From positions 1 through 33,421 of the forward strand of contig JANXZC010000176.1 of the NCBI GenBank assembly GCA_025355725.1: a stretch of 33,421 bases of DNA. Reading direction: 5' to 3'. Position 1 is the stretch's first letter. The number at the start of each line of letters is the position of its first letter. The position numbers were made by a program, and so were the translations under genes. Shown piece after piece: positions 15,738 to 25,533 of this stretch. A model generated the notes under the pieces. It did not search any database. It was not told the origin of the DNA and saw nothing but the letters and a program-made list of their open reading frames with translations. This stretch comes from Syntrophus sp. (in: bacteria) (GTDB taxonomy: Bacteria > Desulfobacterota > Syntrophia > Syntrophales > UBA8958).

Positions 15738-18700
15738 ATGGAACGAAAGCCCTCGCCGCTACAAAAAAGATGGGAAGAACGTCAGGCCCTGGCGCCGAAG
15801 ACCTCTTATCCCGCTCAACTGCCAATCACCGCCCGTAGAGAAGAAATCGTGGCAGCGATCAGGAAACATCAGGTACTCATCATTGCGGGGGAGACAGGCT
15901 CCGGAAAGTCTACGCAGATCCCCAAGATGTGTCTTGACGCCGGGCGGGGAATCCGGGGGCTCATCGGCTGCACTCAGCCCCGGCGGGTGGCGGCAATTAC
16001 GGTCGCCCAGCGCATTGCCGAAGAACTGGGCGAACAGATCGGTCAATCCGTGGCCTACAAGATACGTTTCGATGAAAAGGCCGGTCTCCATTCCTATATC
16101 AAGCTGATGACGGACGGCGTGCTCCTCATGGAGGCACAGGGGGATCGCCTCCTGCGACGCTACGACACCATTATCGTCGATGAGGCCCATGAACGGAACC
16201 TCAACATCGATTTCATCATTGGGATTCTCCGGACGATCCTCCCCCGGCGACATGATCTGAAGGTTATCATCACTTCAGCCACCATGGATACAGAGAAATT
16301 CTCCCAAGCCTTCAATAAGGCCCCCATCATTGAGATTTCCGGGCGGCTCTACCCCGTGGAGGTACGCTACCGACCCCTCACCCCCGAAGGCGAGGATAAT
16401 GGCGATGGCGGCTCATATCTCGATGCGGCGGTGGAAGCGGTGGAGGCCATTAGGAAGGATCGCGATCAGGGGGACATATTGATATTTATGCCCACGGAGC
16501 AGGACATTCGGGAAACCTGCGACTTGCTTTCCGGTCGCTTTAAAAAGAACATGACGATCCTCCCCATGTTTTCCCGCCTGACCTGGGCGGAGCAACAGCG
16601 GGTATTCCAGCCTTCGGCGCAGCAAAAGATTGTCGTCGCCACGAACGTGGCGGAAACCTCCATTACCATACCCAATATCCGTTATGTTGTTGATACGGGC
16701 CTCGCGCGGATCGCTCAGTACAACCCCCGGACGCGCACGGCCAGCCTGCCCATTCAGAACATCTCCCGGAGCAGCGCCGACCAGCGGCAGGGGCGTTGCG
16801 GCAGGGTTCGTAACGGGGTCTGTATCCGTCTTTATGAAAAAAGCGATTACCTGACCCGCCCCGCCTTTACCCCGCCGGAAATCATCCGCGCCAATCTGGC
16901 CGGAGTTGTCCTGCGCATGCTCTACCTCGCTATCGGCGATGTTTACACCTTCCCGTTCCTGGATCCCCCGGCCAAGAAACAGCTTACCGATGCCATAGAG
17001 ATTCTCAAAGAACTCGGGGCCGTCCGGATCGAAGAAAAGCCCGTATTGAGCGATATTGGCCGCTTGATGGCCCGTCTGCCCCTCGACCCGCGCATTGCAA
17101 GGATGATCATCGAGGCGATGAAACGAGGCTGCCTCGAAGAAATTTTGATCATAACCGCGGCCCTGAGCATCGTCGATCCCCGGGAGCGGCCCCAGGAAAA
17201 AGCCGCTCAGGCGGATCAGATGCACACCCGTTTCCGTAATCCGACTTCGGACTTTGCGTCTTTACTGCGGATCTGGAGCATTTACCACGAAGCAGGGGAT
17301 AAAGATAAATCCCAGGGCCGACTGCGCAAATTCTGTCGTGAACATTACCTTTCCTACCGAAGAATGCGGGAATGGCAGGATCTCCATCGCCAGCTCCGGG
17401 TTATCGTCGCGGAAGAGATGAGGCTCCGTACCTCCAACGGGTTTAATCAAGTTGATAAAGGGGGAATAATACTTGAAGTTGCGCAGGAATTTGATCGCGA
17501 CGTTTCCAACCCGACGCTGAAAAAAGGAAAATCCGAGCTGGGGGAAGATAAATATGCCACCATCCACAAGGCAGTTCTGAGCGGGCTCCTTTCCGGCATT
17601 GCGACGAAAAAGGAGAAGAATCTCTACACCGCTCCCAAAGGCAAGGAGGCGATGATCTTTCCCGGTTCCGGATTATTCAAACGTGGTGGCGGCGGACAAT
17701 GGATCGTGGCCGCGGAATGGGTGGAGACGTCGAGACTATATGCGCGAACAGTGGCCACGATCGAGCCGGAATGGATCGAGGAGGTCGCCGGTCCGTTGTG
17801 TCGAGTGACCTATTCCGAACCCCACTGGAACAAAGAACGGGGGGAAGTCCAAGCCTTCGCCCAGGTGAGCCTCTTCGGTCTCTTGATCATCCCCCGGAGA
17901 ATAGTTTCCTATGGCCGGATCGATCTTGCCGCCGCCAACGATATTTTCATTCGTGAGGGGCTCATGCAGGGGTCCATGAAAAGGGACTACCCATTCCTGC
18001 GTCACAACGAGGAAGTCATCGAAAAGGTCCGTATAATGGAAAATAAGCTCCGCCGTCAGGGAGTGCTCCTCAGCGAAGAGGCCGTCTTCGGTTTTTACCG
18101 CCAGCGGCTATTAAATATTCATGACGAGCGAACCTTCCAGAAATATATCCGCCAACAGGGGGGCGAAGATTTTCTCCGGATGACGGAAGAGGATATTCTT
18201 CTTCAATCCCCGGATACCGAGGCTTTGAGCGCCTGGCCTGATGAGACGGTTGTCCATGGGGTCCGTATCCCCCTGACCTATCGCTTCACGCCGGGCACAC
18301 CGGAAGACGGCGTCACCGCCGAAATTCCTGCCTCGATCATTACGGCGCTTTCTCCCCATTCCTTTGAAATGGCAGTACCCGGTTTGCTTCCGGAACAGGT
18401 TGATTCCCTGGTCAGGGGACTCCCCAAAATTTACCGCAAGCAATTACCTCCATTGAAAACAGTGGCAGAGACGCTTATTATGCATCTGACCAGTAATGAG
18501 CAGAATCTACCGATTGTTCTCGGCAGGATTTTGAAGGAGCAATTTGGCGTCACCGTCCCTCCTGCCGTGTGGCCCCTTACGGCGTTGCCCGACCAACTGA
18601 AGATGCGCTTTATTGTTGCCGATGAAAATGGACAAACCCTGGCCAGCAGTCGGGATATTAACAGTTTGCATAAGCAGTTTCTCGGTCAGATTCAATCGGA

Positions 18701-19616
18701 AAGCTTCCAAAGGGCCCGCAAAATATGGGAGTGTGAAAATATCATCTCTTGGAATTTCGATGACTTGCCTGAATCCATCCCCTTGGGAAATCACGATCAG
18801 CCGGTGGGTGTAGCCTTCCCTGCCTTGGAGTATGCGGATGGAAGCATAAATTTACGTCTTTTCCCTTCCCTTCCGGATGCCGAGGCCTCCCACCGCTCCG
18901 GGGTTGCCGCCCTTTATGAAAAACACTTTGAGAGTGAATTAAAGTATTTGAGGAAAACCTTGCTACCAACGGGAAATATGAAAATATGGGCAGAAATGTT
19001 TGGGGGAACCAGGGCCGTCGCCAGGATCATTTATAGTAAAGTAATACATGATCTATTCTTTATATATATCAGAAGTAAAAAGCATTTTGTTGAACATGCC
19101 CAAAATATGCGTTCAAAAATTATCTCCAAGGGGCAGGAGGCCATCTCTTTTTGTATGCCAGTTCTGGAGGCAAATTTCAAGGCCATTCAGACCCTGAACC
19201 GCCTTGAAAAGCAGAATCATTCTCATGGGCAGGACGTATCCTATCTCCGCCAGTTACGGCAGGAACTCGCAACCCTTCTACCTCACGATTTTCTCGAGAC
19301 TTATCCTCATGAAAGGATATCGCAATTAAGCCGCTATATCTGCGCCCTGGAAATTCGCGCCGACAGAGGACTTTTCCACCTTGAAAAGGCCTTGGACAGG
19401 TCACGGGAAATTCAGTCTTACACCACTACGTGGCAAGCCCTTAGAAATGATACCTCGGCACTGACATCAGACGGGAAAAAAGCAGCCATCGACGAGCTAT
19501 TCTGGATGATCGAAGAGTATAAAGTGTCCCTCTTCGCCCAGGAACTCAAGACTCCCTTTCCTGTGTCCGGAAAAAGGCTGGAAAGAAAAATTGCGGAGAT
19601 CGCATCTCTGATATAA
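15738..19616 (+). CDS. hrpA: ATP-dependent DEAH-box RNA helicase HrpA
   Basis: Large cytosolic DEAH-box helicase, 1292 residues, close to the usual HrpA length of about 1300. Motif I GETGSGKST is at 51-59, DEAH at 148-151, then SATMD (motif III), VVATNVAETSITIPNI, and QRQGRCGRV (motif VI). HA2 and OB-type regions follow to about 680, and the C-terminal half is the long DUF3418-type extension typical of HrpA and not of shorter HrpB. Known HrpA proteins act in mRNA processing and in resolving stalled or collided ribosomes. AGGG is 5 bases before the ATG. It stands alone between the toxin-antitoxin patch and the HD-GYP gene. No frameshift or missing motif was found. Confidence 0.93.
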   Translation: MERKPSPLQKRWEERQALAPKTSYPAQLPITARREEIVAAIRKHQVLIIAGETGSGKSTQIPKMCLDAGRGIRGLIGCTQPRRVAAITVAQRIAEELGEQIGQSVAYKIRFDEKAGLHSYIKLMTDGVLLMEAQGDRLLRRYDTIIVDEAHERNLNIDFIIGILRTILPRRHDLKVIITSATMDTEKFSQAFNKAPIIEISGRLYPVEVRYRPLTPEGEDNGDGGSYLDAAVEAVEAIRKDRDQGDILIFMPTEQDIRETCDLLSGRFKKNMTILPMFSRLTWAEQQRVFQPSAQQKIVVATNVAETSITIPNIRYVVDTGLARIAQYNPRTRTASLPIQNISRSSADQRQGRCGRVRNGVCIRLYEKSDYLTRPAFTPPEIIRANLAGVVLRMLYLAIGDVYTFPFLDPPAKKQLTDAIEILKELGAVRIEEKPVLSDIGRLMARLPLDPRIARMIIEAMKRGCLEEILIITAALSIVDPRERPQEKAAQADQMHTRFRNPTSDFASLLRIWSIYHEAGDKDKSQGRLRKFCREHYLSYRRMREWQDLHRQLRVIVAEEMRLRTSNGFNQVDKGGIILEVAQEFDRDVSNPTLKKGKSELGEDKYATIHKAVLSGLLSGIATKKEKNLYTAPKGKEAMIFPGSGLFKRGGGGQWIVAAEWVETSRLYARTVATIEPEWIEEVAGPLCRVTYSEPHWNKERGEVQAFAQVSLFGLLIIPRRIVSYGRIDLAAANDIFIREGLMQGSMKRDYPFLRHNEEVIEKVRIMENKLRRQGVLLSEEAVFGFYRQRLLNIHDERTFQKYIRQQGGEDFLRMTEEDILLQSPDTEALSAWPDETVVHGVRIPLTYRFTPGTPEDGVTAEIPASIITALSPHSFEMAVPGLLPEQVDSLVRGLPKIYRKQLPPLKTVAETLIMHLTSNEQNLPIVLGRILKEQFGVTVPPAVWPLTALPDQLKMRFIVADENGQTLASSRDINSLHKQFLGQIQSESFQRARKIWECENIISWNFDDLPESIPLGNHDQPVGVAFPALEYADGSINLRLFPSLPDAEASHRSGVAALYEKHFESELKYLRKTLLPTGNMKIWAEMFGGTRAVARIIYSKVIHDLFFIYIRSKKHFVEHAQNMRSKIISKGQEAISFCMPVLEANFKAIQTLNRLEKQNHSHGQDVSYLRQLRQELATLLPHDFLETYPHERISQLSRYICALEIRADRGLFHLEKALDRSREIQSYTTTWQALRNDTSALTSDGKKAAIDELFWMIEEYKVSLFAQELKTPFPVSGKRLERKIAEIASLI

Positions 19617-19709
19617 AATCGGCGCGACAAATAACTCTTTATAAATTAGGCCATTTTTGCTAGTCTTAGCGCATGCCAAGTTAGTGATCATCTTTTAGGA
19701 GTCCTGATT

Positions 19710-21605
19710 ATGTCGACACCGTTTTTAAAAGGATTAAGCATTGAGGGAAAAGGTCTTCAATACAAGCTGGTTATTATTCAGGCGCTCGTATTCGTCCTGC
19801 CGTTTTCCATCCTTACCTACCTCCTCTATACGAAGGAGGCTTTTGCCAATACGGAGAATACTATTGCCTATCTCATGATACTTTTTGTGGTTTTGTCGGG
19901 CCTGATCATTTTGCGGCAGATCTTTGACAGGATTCTCAAGGTCTCTTCTATGGCAGAAAAAGTCGCGACAGGGTTCAATGTCCAAAGCGCTCTTGACAGC
20001 CAGAATGATATAGTGGAACTAAATGATATCAGCCATTCATTCCAAAATCTCCTTGTCAAGTTTCAGGAAACGACAACAGAATTAAAAACAAGAGTAAACG
20101 AACTCCTCGCCATTAAGGAACTTACAGAGATAGCCAACCAAGCTATGGATATCAGGAAATTACTGGAGTCCCTTGCCGATAAGTCTCAAAGCCTTACCAA
20201 TGCGACTTTCGGCGTAATTTTTCTTATTGAAAATAACCAACCCCTTCAAATTCTTCATGACGACATACTTACGCAACAACCTGACAAAGCAACCTTGACC
20301 TATGACCTCGAGTGTCAGGCCCGCCTCGCCACTTTAAAAATGAAACCCCAGCTCACATCTATCGGTCTGGGCAAAAAATCAACTCTTTCCATCCCGGTTA
20401 TTGGCGAGAATGATATGACGGCTGTCCTGCTGCTTGTGCGCAATGAAGATCGCACACCCTTCGTAGAAGAAGACCTTCAGACGATTACGGTCATGCTCTC
20501 AACAATTAAATTTGCCTTGCAGAATACCGTTCTTCACCACCGATCGGAACAGCAGGTTCTGTTGCTTAGAGAAAAAAGCGGCGCCCTCGCCAGGGAGATT
20601 CATGACCGAAAACATATCGAGGCGTCTCTGCAGAATACTCAGGAGATTTGGAAAAGGTATGCCTTCATTGTAAACACGGCGAGCGAATACATGACCCTGA
20701 TCAATAGAGATCTGCGCTATGAGGCGGTAAGCAACTCTTACTGCATTGCTCATAAAAAGAGCCCCGATCAGATCCTCAACAAGACCATCCATGAGATATG
20801 GGGTTCCGTGTCGGCTGAGGTCATCAAGTCTCATCTGGAACGCTGTTTTTCAGGGCAAGAGGTTTCCTACCAGGAATCCTTTGAATTTGAGCAGGGAGAA
20901 CCGCGCCACTACGATGTCAATTATTATCCTTACCGACGATCAACAGACGGGGAGGTAACCCATGCCGTCGTTGTCACCCATGATATCAACGAGCATGTTC
21001 TCGATAAAATCTCTCTCGAAGACAGCCTCAAGAAACTGAAAGGGATGATGAACGGCGTTATCGAGACCATTTCCGCCATGGTTGAAATAAGAGATCCCTA
21101 CACGGCCGGACATCAGCGCGCCGTTGCCGGGATCGCCGAAGCAATTGCCCGGGAAATGGATCTTTCCAAGGAACAGACGGATATCATCAAGATCAGCGCT
21201 CAGATCCACGACATCGGCAAAATTTATATTCCCGCGGAAATCCTCTGTAAACCCGGAATATTGAACGACACAGAATACAATTTGATCAAGTCTCACCCTG
21301 AAATGGGACATGTCATCTTAAATAATATCGATTTCCCCGTTCCTATTGCCCCCATTATCATTCAGCATCATGAACGTATGGATGGTTCCGGATACCCCCA
21401 TGGCTTGTCAGGAGAGCAAATCTGTCTGGAGGCCAGAATTGTCGCCGTAGCCGACGTCATCGATTCCATTTCTTCTCACCGTCCCTATCAGCAGGAGGCA
21501 CAGGGCATGGATCAGGCCCTGGAGGAGCTACGGAATAACCGGGGGATTCTCTACGATCCGAAAGTCGTTGATGCCTGTCTTCATATTTACGGACAGGAAC
21601 AATAA
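19710..21605 (+). CDS. Membrane sensor with GAF, PAS and HD-GYP domains (probable c-di-GMP phosphodiesterase)
   Basis: 631 residues. Two hydrophobic segments near 19-40 and 53-71 anchor it in the inner membrane with almost no periplasmic part. A HAMP-like or linker region follows, then a helical coiled coil about 105-135, a GAF-like domain about 140-275, a PAS about 310-430 (YAFIVNTASEYMTLINRDLRY) and HD-GYP about 440-625. The HD pair is H500/D501 in QIHDIGKIYIP, followed by HHERMDGSGYPHGL with GYP at 561-563. These are the metal and signature residues of active enzymes that degrade cyclic di-GMP. AGGAG lies about 8 bases before the ATG. No diguanylate cyclase or receiver is adjacent, so its target process is unknown. 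Confidence 0.9.
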   Translation: MSTPFLKGLSIEGKGLQYKLVIIQALVFVLPFSILTYLLYTKEAFANTENTIAYLMILFVVLSGLIILRQIFDRILKVSSMAEKVATGFNVQSALDSQNDIVELNDISHSFQNLLVKFQETTTELKTRVNELLAIKELTEIANQAMDIRKLLESLADKSQSLTNATFGVIFLIENNQPLQILHDDILTQQPDKATLTYDLECQARLATLKMKPQLTSIGLGKKSTLSIPVIGENDMTAVLLLVRNEDRTPFVEEDLQTITVMLSTIKFALQNTVLHHRSEQQVLLLREKSGALAREIHDRKHIEASLQNTQEIWKRYAFIVNTASEYMTLINRDLRYEAVSNSYCIAHKKSPDQILNKTIHEIWGSVSAEVIKSHLERCFSGQEVSYQESFEFEQGEPRHYDVNYYPYRRSTDGEVTHAVVVTHDINEHVLDKISLEDSLKKLKGMMNGVIETISAMVEIRDPYTAGHQRAVAGIAEAIAREMDLSKEQTDIIKISAQIHDIGKIYIPAEILCKPGILNDTEYNLIKSHPEMGHVILNNIDFPVPIAPIIIQHHERMDGSGYPHGLSGEQICLEARIVAVADVIDSISSHRPYQQEAQGMDQALEELRNNRGILYDPKVVDACLHIYGQEQ

Positions 21606-21625
21606 TCCGATCTATTCCAATTTTA

Positions 21626-21748
21626 TTCCGATTCTAAATCATAGATGAAATCCAGGCGGCAAGGCAGTGGCGACGGAGGCGTATTTTTCATACGTCGAGG
21701 AGCCGATTGCCGATGCCAACGAAGATAACGATTGATTTAGAATCGGAA
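21626..21748. repeat. Inverted-repeat-bounded 123-bp element (MITE- or REP-like candidate)
   Basis: Perfect 16-bp inverted repeats, TTCCGATTCTAAATCA at 21626-21641 and its exact complement at 21733-21748, enclose 91 bp. Inside, GGCAA (21658-21662) pairs with TTGCC (21707-21711), and CGTAT (21680-21684) pairs with ATACG (21690-21694) around a 5-base loop, giving nested stems. The right arm ends exactly one base before the stop codon of the MBL gene. It lies between two convergent genes, so it could also act as a two-way RNA 3' end. No T-run typical of an intrinsic terminator follows either side. No second copy was noticed in the window. Confidence 0.65.
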
Positions 21749-22432
21749 CTAGCTGTTCTGGCGCAAGTACTTTTTGATATAACCCGTTACGCGTTCTTGG
21801 GGCTGAAAGATACCGAAATGGCCTTCACAGAGGATATCTGCCTTTAATGATAAGAGTTTCTCCATTGACTCCTGCCATTTTCCGATATCCGATCTGAAAC
21901 TGGGCAGAAAGGGTCCATGAATATCCTGGCCGAAAAGAATCCTTTTCCCGCCCCGATCGAGATAAAGACAAATAGAACCGGGGGTATGTCCGGGCGTGTG
22001 CAGCCAATGGAGTCGGTCTTTTCCGAAATCAAGAAAACCCTCATCGCCTATCAGTATTTCGTCGATCTTCGTAGGAGGGAACTCCATTTCATACCAGTTT
22101 GCCGCCGTTCGCACCGGATCACCCGTTTCGATCGCTTCCGCGTCCTCCTCGTGAATAATGATTCGGCATCCAAATTCGCTGCGGAAATACGGGGCTGAAC
22201 CGATATGATCTATATGGCAATGGGTTAGAATCATACGGCTGATATTATGGGGATCAAGACCGGCGGCGTGAATATTATCTTCGAGAATACGGGAGCTCCG
22301 TCCGGAACCGGAATCGATCATGATGAGTTCGTCTTCAAAATCTAGAACGAAAACCGTGGCATCCTCAGATCGTGAAATATTCGGACCCCCTACCAGATAA
22401 ATGCCTTCGGCAATTACCTCGTATCCTGCCAT
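21749..22432 (-). CDS. MBL-fold (glyoxalase II-like) metallohydrolase
   Basis: 227-residue cytosolic hydrolase. Zinc-site residues are H71, H73, D75 and H76 in THCHIDHIG, the histidine of LHTPGHTPGS, the aspartate of LFGQDIHG and the final histidine of CEGHFG, all in family order. The N-terminus IYLVGGPNIS and VLDFEDELIMIDSGSG fits the first beta strands. AGGAG is 9 bases before ATG 22432. It is the last gene of the PTS-rimI-pyrK-pyrD run, 51 bp after pyrD. The substrate cannot be read from sequence; thioester or lactone hydrolysis is usual for this branch. The stop codon touches the right arm of the inverted-repeat element. Confidence 0.85.
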   Translation of the reverse strand: MAGYEVIAEGIYLVGGPNISRSEDATVFVLDFEDELIMIDSGSGRSSRILEDNIHAAGLDPHNISRMILTHCHIDHIGSAPYFRSEFGCRIIIHEEDAEAIETGDPVRTAANWYEMEFPPTKIDEILIGDEGFLDFGKDRLHWLHTPGHTPGSICLYLDRGGKRILFGQDIHGPFLPSFRSDIGKWQESMEKLLSLKADILCEGHFGIFQPQERVTGYIKKYLRQNS

Positions 22433-22483
22433 CAGATTATTCTCCTTTCCTCAAGCGGAGCCCCTTAAACATCTCCGCACACT

Positions 22484-23422
22484 CTATATTCTCAATGACC
22501 CCACAAGATCATCCATAGCGACGACATGATGTCTTTTCATGTACGCCTCTATGCCTTCGATAATGTTCATGGTCGCCCGGGGGTCTATAAAATTAGCCGT
22601 CCCCACCTGAATCGCCCGCGCTCCGACAATAAGGAATTCAAGGGCATCAGGGGCAGACATAATCCCGCCTACGCCAATGACGGGGATGTGTATCTGAGCG
22701 GCAACCTGCCAGACCATTCTCAGGGCGATCGGCTTGATGGCCGGGCCGGACAATCCGCCGGTCACATTCTTCAGATGGGGTATTCTTTTCTCTACATCAA
22801 CAGACATACCGGTAATCGTATTGATCAGCGATACGGCATCGGCCCCGGCGGCTTCCGCCGCTTTCGCCATGACGGCAATGTCCGTAACGTTAGGAGAAAG
22901 TTTCACGATCACAGGCAGATCGGTAGCTCCTTTCACTCTCTTAGTCACTTCGGCAACCATATCCGGGTCCGTTCCAAAGGCAACACCGCCTTTTTTAACA
23001 TTGGGGCAGGAGACATTAATTTCCAGGGCATGAACACCGTCGGCCTTCGTCAAGATCTCGCTTACCCGGAGATACTCCTCGATAGTTTCTCCATAAACAT
23101 TGGCAATAATGGCAGTATCGAACTGCCTAAGATAGGGTAGCTTGTCCCGGATGAAGCTTTTAACGCCAACATTCTGCAAACCGATGGCGTTTAGCATGCC
23201 GGCGGGGGTTTCCATGATGCGCGGTGAGGGATTACCGTGGCGCGGCTTCAATGACAACCCCTTGACGATAATTGCTCCGAGACGGTTAAGGTCCACATAT
23301 GGGGCATATTCCTCGCCATAACCGAACGTTCCCGAGGCTGTCATTACAGGATTCTTCAGCTTCAGCGCCCCTATTTCGACTGCGAGTTTCCCTTGTTTGT
23401 TATAATCATTCTTGTTCATCAT
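22484..23422 (-). CDS. pyrD: Dihydroorotate dehydrogenase, class 1B catalytic subunit
   Basis: FMN enzyme that oxidises dihydroorotate to orotate in pyrimidine synthesis. 312 residues. [31 protein letters not shown] with the catalytic Cys139 (class 1 enzymes use Cys, class 2 Ser), [29 protein letters not shown] and [15 protein letters not shown] follow in order. Its start overlaps the stop of the PyrK gene as ATGA, the usual class 1B arrangement, in which PyrK passes electrons from PyrD to NAD+. This suits an anaerobe that lacks the quinone-linked enzyme at this step. No other pyr gene is in the window. Confidence 0.95.
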   Translation of the reverse strand: MMNKNDYNKQGKLAVEIGALKLKNPVMTASGTFGYGEEYAPYVDLNRLGAIIVKGLSLKPRHGNPSPRIMETPAGMLNAIGLQNVGVKSFIRDKLPYLRQFDTAIIANVYGETIEEYLRVSEILTKADGVHALEINVSCPNVKKGGVAFGTDPDMVAEVTKRVKGATDLPVIVKLSPNVTDIAVMAKAAEAAGADAVSLINTITGMSVDVEKRIPHLKNVTGGLSGPAIKPIALRMVWQVAAQIHIPVIGVGGIMSAPDALEFLIVGARAIQVGTANFIDPRATMNIIEGIEAYMKRHHVVAMDDLVGSLRI

Positions 23423-24228
23423 ATCTGATCCCAGCAGATATCCTCAATATTGAAAACGGGGCCGTCTTTACAGACGGATTTCTGAACTCTTTTCCCGCGC
23501 CTATCATGAACGGTAACAGCACAACCAAGGCAAGCGCCTACGCCGCAAGCCATGCGCTCCTCAATTGATACTTGGCAGGGGATGCCGGTCGGGGCCAATT
23601 GTTCGGCAAGGGTTTTCAGCATGGCCATAGGTCCACAGGCAAAAATCATTGTTTTGCCCGGATCACACCCCTGCGTAAAGTTGGGCAGCAAGTCCGTTAC
23701 AAGCCCGCAACTGCCCAAACTACCATCATCCGTGGCGATGTTCAGCAATCCCTGCATGCCCTTTATCCGCTCCATGCCGACGATTTCTGCACAGCTTTTT
23801 GCACCCAAACAAATTTTCAGCTCATATTTTCCCGCAAGCCGGCCCTCCAGGTAATCGGCAAGGAATGTAATTGGCGCCACACCCATGCCTCCTGCCAGCA
23901 GGATTCGATGGGACGGTGTTTTATCGATGCGGAAGCCACGCCCCAAAGGGCCGAGAATGTTCACCTCCGCTGCCCTGGTCAACTGGGAGAGCAGCTCAGT
24001 TCCATGGCCCACGACCCGGTATAATAGTTCCAGGATGACATGATCCTGATTCCGCACAAATTGGTAAATACTAAGGGGTCTTGACAGAAGCGTTCCACCG
24101 CCTCCGGCAGGCCTTATCATCACAAACTGTCCGGGTACGGGGTCCATAAATTCCGTAGGAAGACGAACCGCCATATGCAGATGCTGCGGGCCGATCCGAT
24201 TATTAAAGTTGATGGTTCCTGTCCACAT
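23419..24228 (-). CDS. pyrK: Dihydroorotate dehydrogenase electron-transfer subunit
   Basis: 269-residue FAD and [2Fe-2S] protein partnering PyrD. The N-terminal FAD domain has RPLSIYQF (R-P-x-S flavin motif) and GPLGRGF; the NAD domain has [16 protein letters not shown] and [12 protein letters not shown]. The C-terminal cluster site is [13 protein letters not shown] plus a later Cys in [10 protein letters not shown], giving the four cysteines expected. It overlaps pyrD by 4 bases (ATGA). The ribosome site before ATG 24228 is weak (GAGAAAAAG). The 78-bp gap to rimI has a small CCTTT/AAAGG hairpin but no clear terminator. Confidence 0.94.
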   Translation of the reverse strand: MWTGTINFNNRIGPQHLHMAVRLPTEFMDPVPGQFVMIRPAGGGGTLLSRPLSIYQFVRNQDHVILELLYRVVGHGTELLSQLTRAAEVNILGPLGRGFRIDKTPSHRILLAGGMGVAPITFLADYLEGRLAGKYELKICLGAKSCAEIVGMERIKGMQGLLNIATDDGSLGSCGLVTDLLPNFTQGCDPGKTMIFACGPMAMLKTLAEQLAPTGIPCQVSIEERMACGVGACLGCAVTVHDRRGKRVQKSVCKDGPVFNIEDICWDQI

Positions 24229-24306
24229 GATTTATTGTCTTTTTCTCAATGTTATTGACTTAAGGGTGTCTTTTTTTCAAAAGTCCTCCCTTTGGAAAAG
24301 GCTTAT

Positions 24307-24786
24307 TCAGGGGGATTTTCCAAGCTTCACATCAGCCTCTAGAATGAGGGCATCTTCTCCCGTTTCCTGATAGTACCCCTTCCGTTGACCTTTTATCATA
24401 AATCCGAATTTTTCGTACAGTTTTATGGCGGCATGATTCGATTGACGAACTTCCAGATGTACGGATACGATTCCCATATCCCTAAATGCATTGAGCATTT
24501 CATGAAGGAGCATGCCGGCAATGCCGGAACGCCGGTATTTCTCTTTTACGGCAATCCGATGGATCTCCGCCTCATCTAGTATGAGCCAGAAATTCAGATA
24601 GCCCCGCAACTCCGGAGCTCCCTCCTCGCTGTCATCTACGACGACAAGGGTCCGGGAAAGGGAGTTCCCTTTTTCTCTTTCCCAGATACCAGCGCTATAG
24701 GGCAAGGGAAAAGACCTGTCTTCGATATCCCTTATCGCCTGGATATCATTCGATTCCATCTGACGGATACGGAGCTTAGAAGGCAT
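24307..24786 (-). CDS. rimI: GNAT acetyltransferase, ribosomal-protein S18-alanine N-acetyltransferase type
   Basis: 159-residue GNAT enzyme. MESNDIQAIRDIEDRSFPLPYS is the usual RimI opening (D-x-x-x-I-x-x-I-E-x-x-S-F). EIHRIAVKEKYRRSGIAGMLL is the acetyl-CoA loop (R-x-x-G-I/x-A), and HLEVRQSNHAAIKLYEKFGF the conserved C-terminal block, with YYQETGEDALIL at the end. It would transfer acetyl from acetyl-CoA to a protein N-terminus. The start at 24786 overlaps the end of the PTS IIC gene by 11 bases, so translation is likely coupled. Proteins of this group can have broader N-terminal specificity than S18 alone. Confidence 0.85.
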   Translation of the reverse strand: MPSKLRIRQMESNDIQAIRDIEDRSFPLPYSAGIWEREKGNSLSRTLVVVDDSEEGAPELRGYLNFWLILDEAEIHRIAVKEKYRRSGIAGMLLHEMLNAFRDMGIVSVHLEVRQSNHAAIKLYEKFGFMIKGQRKGYYQETGEDALILEADVKLGKSP

Positions 24787-25471
24787 GGATTAGTTCAATA
24801 ATTACCATTGTCACCAGAAACAGGGCACAGAAGATGGGTACGGTTCTGCGAATCTTAACCGTGCTCAGGCATACGGCAATAAGAACCGCCGGAATGACGA
24901 GGTACATCAAGCTCATTGCTTTCATTACAAAAACGGGGAGGAGCGGAAAAGCTGCTTCGATAATCATGATGCCGACGATTATGGAAACGAATAAAAAAAG
25001 AAAATAAACGGCAAATGTTTTAACAATGGCACTGATATGTTGCCGTGTGATTCCTCCGGGGTCGGCCGCTTTGGCCGCCTGGAGGGCTTTTTCTGAAAGG
25101 CCCTCATTGGACTGAATAAGCGCTGTATCCATTTTTTGAGTGATATAACCGAGAGGTATAAATATTAAAAAGGCAAAGGTCATCACTTCATGACTGGTTT
25201 GTTCATGTTGACCGTTGGCCAGGAGCAAAGAGGATACGATCATTACTGCAAGCAGTGAATCGTTGGGGGGTACAGAGATTCCTATTTGCTGCTTGTCTAT
25301 CCAGAGCAACTCCAGAAAGGCCCCGATAGTCAGACCGGTAAGTACATCTCCCAATAAGAATCCAGTTATTGGCGCGATCACGACAGGTCGTGAGAGCATG
25401 ACTTGCAGACATGTCCGATCAAGACAGAGGAAACCTCCGATGATAGACACCATGACAACTTTCAGAAACAT
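24776..25471 (-). CDS. PTS system mannose-family EIIC membrane component
   Basis: 231-residue integral membrane protein with about six or seven hydrophobic segments. VMLSRPVVIAPITGFLLGDV and GLTIGAFLELLWIDKQQIG are the conserved EIIC (sorbose/mannose family) blocks, followed by SVPPNDSLLAVMIVSSLL. EIIC normally forms the sugar channel together with EIID. Here no EIID gene follows: the next gene is rimI, overlapping by 11 bases. It lies 62 bp after EIIB. GAGG is about 11 bases before the ATG. Either EIID is elsewhere or the set is regulatory or incomplete. Confidence 0.85.
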   Translation of the reverse strand: MFLKVVMVSIIGGFLCLDRTCLQVMLSRPVVIAPITGFLLGDVLTGLTIGAFLELLWIDKQQIGISVPPNDSLLAVMIVSSLLLANGQHEQTSHEVMTFAFLIFIPLGYITQKMDTALIQSNEGLSEKALQAAKAADPGGITRQHISAIVKTFAVYFLFLFVSIIVGIMIIEAAFPLLPVFVMKAMSLMYLVIPAVLIAVCLSTVKIRRTVPIFCALFLVTMVIIELIHAF

Positions 25472-25533
25472 ATCATCGACGACCTCGTAACTGTCTGCAA
25501 ATCGTTCAACAATATTGCGTCGACAAATTGCTC

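Noticed and set aside
15371-15825. Minus-strand ORFs of 96 and 112 codons upstream of hrpA
   Set aside because: No ribosome site, no motif, one overlaps the hrpA start, and compositional noise explains them.
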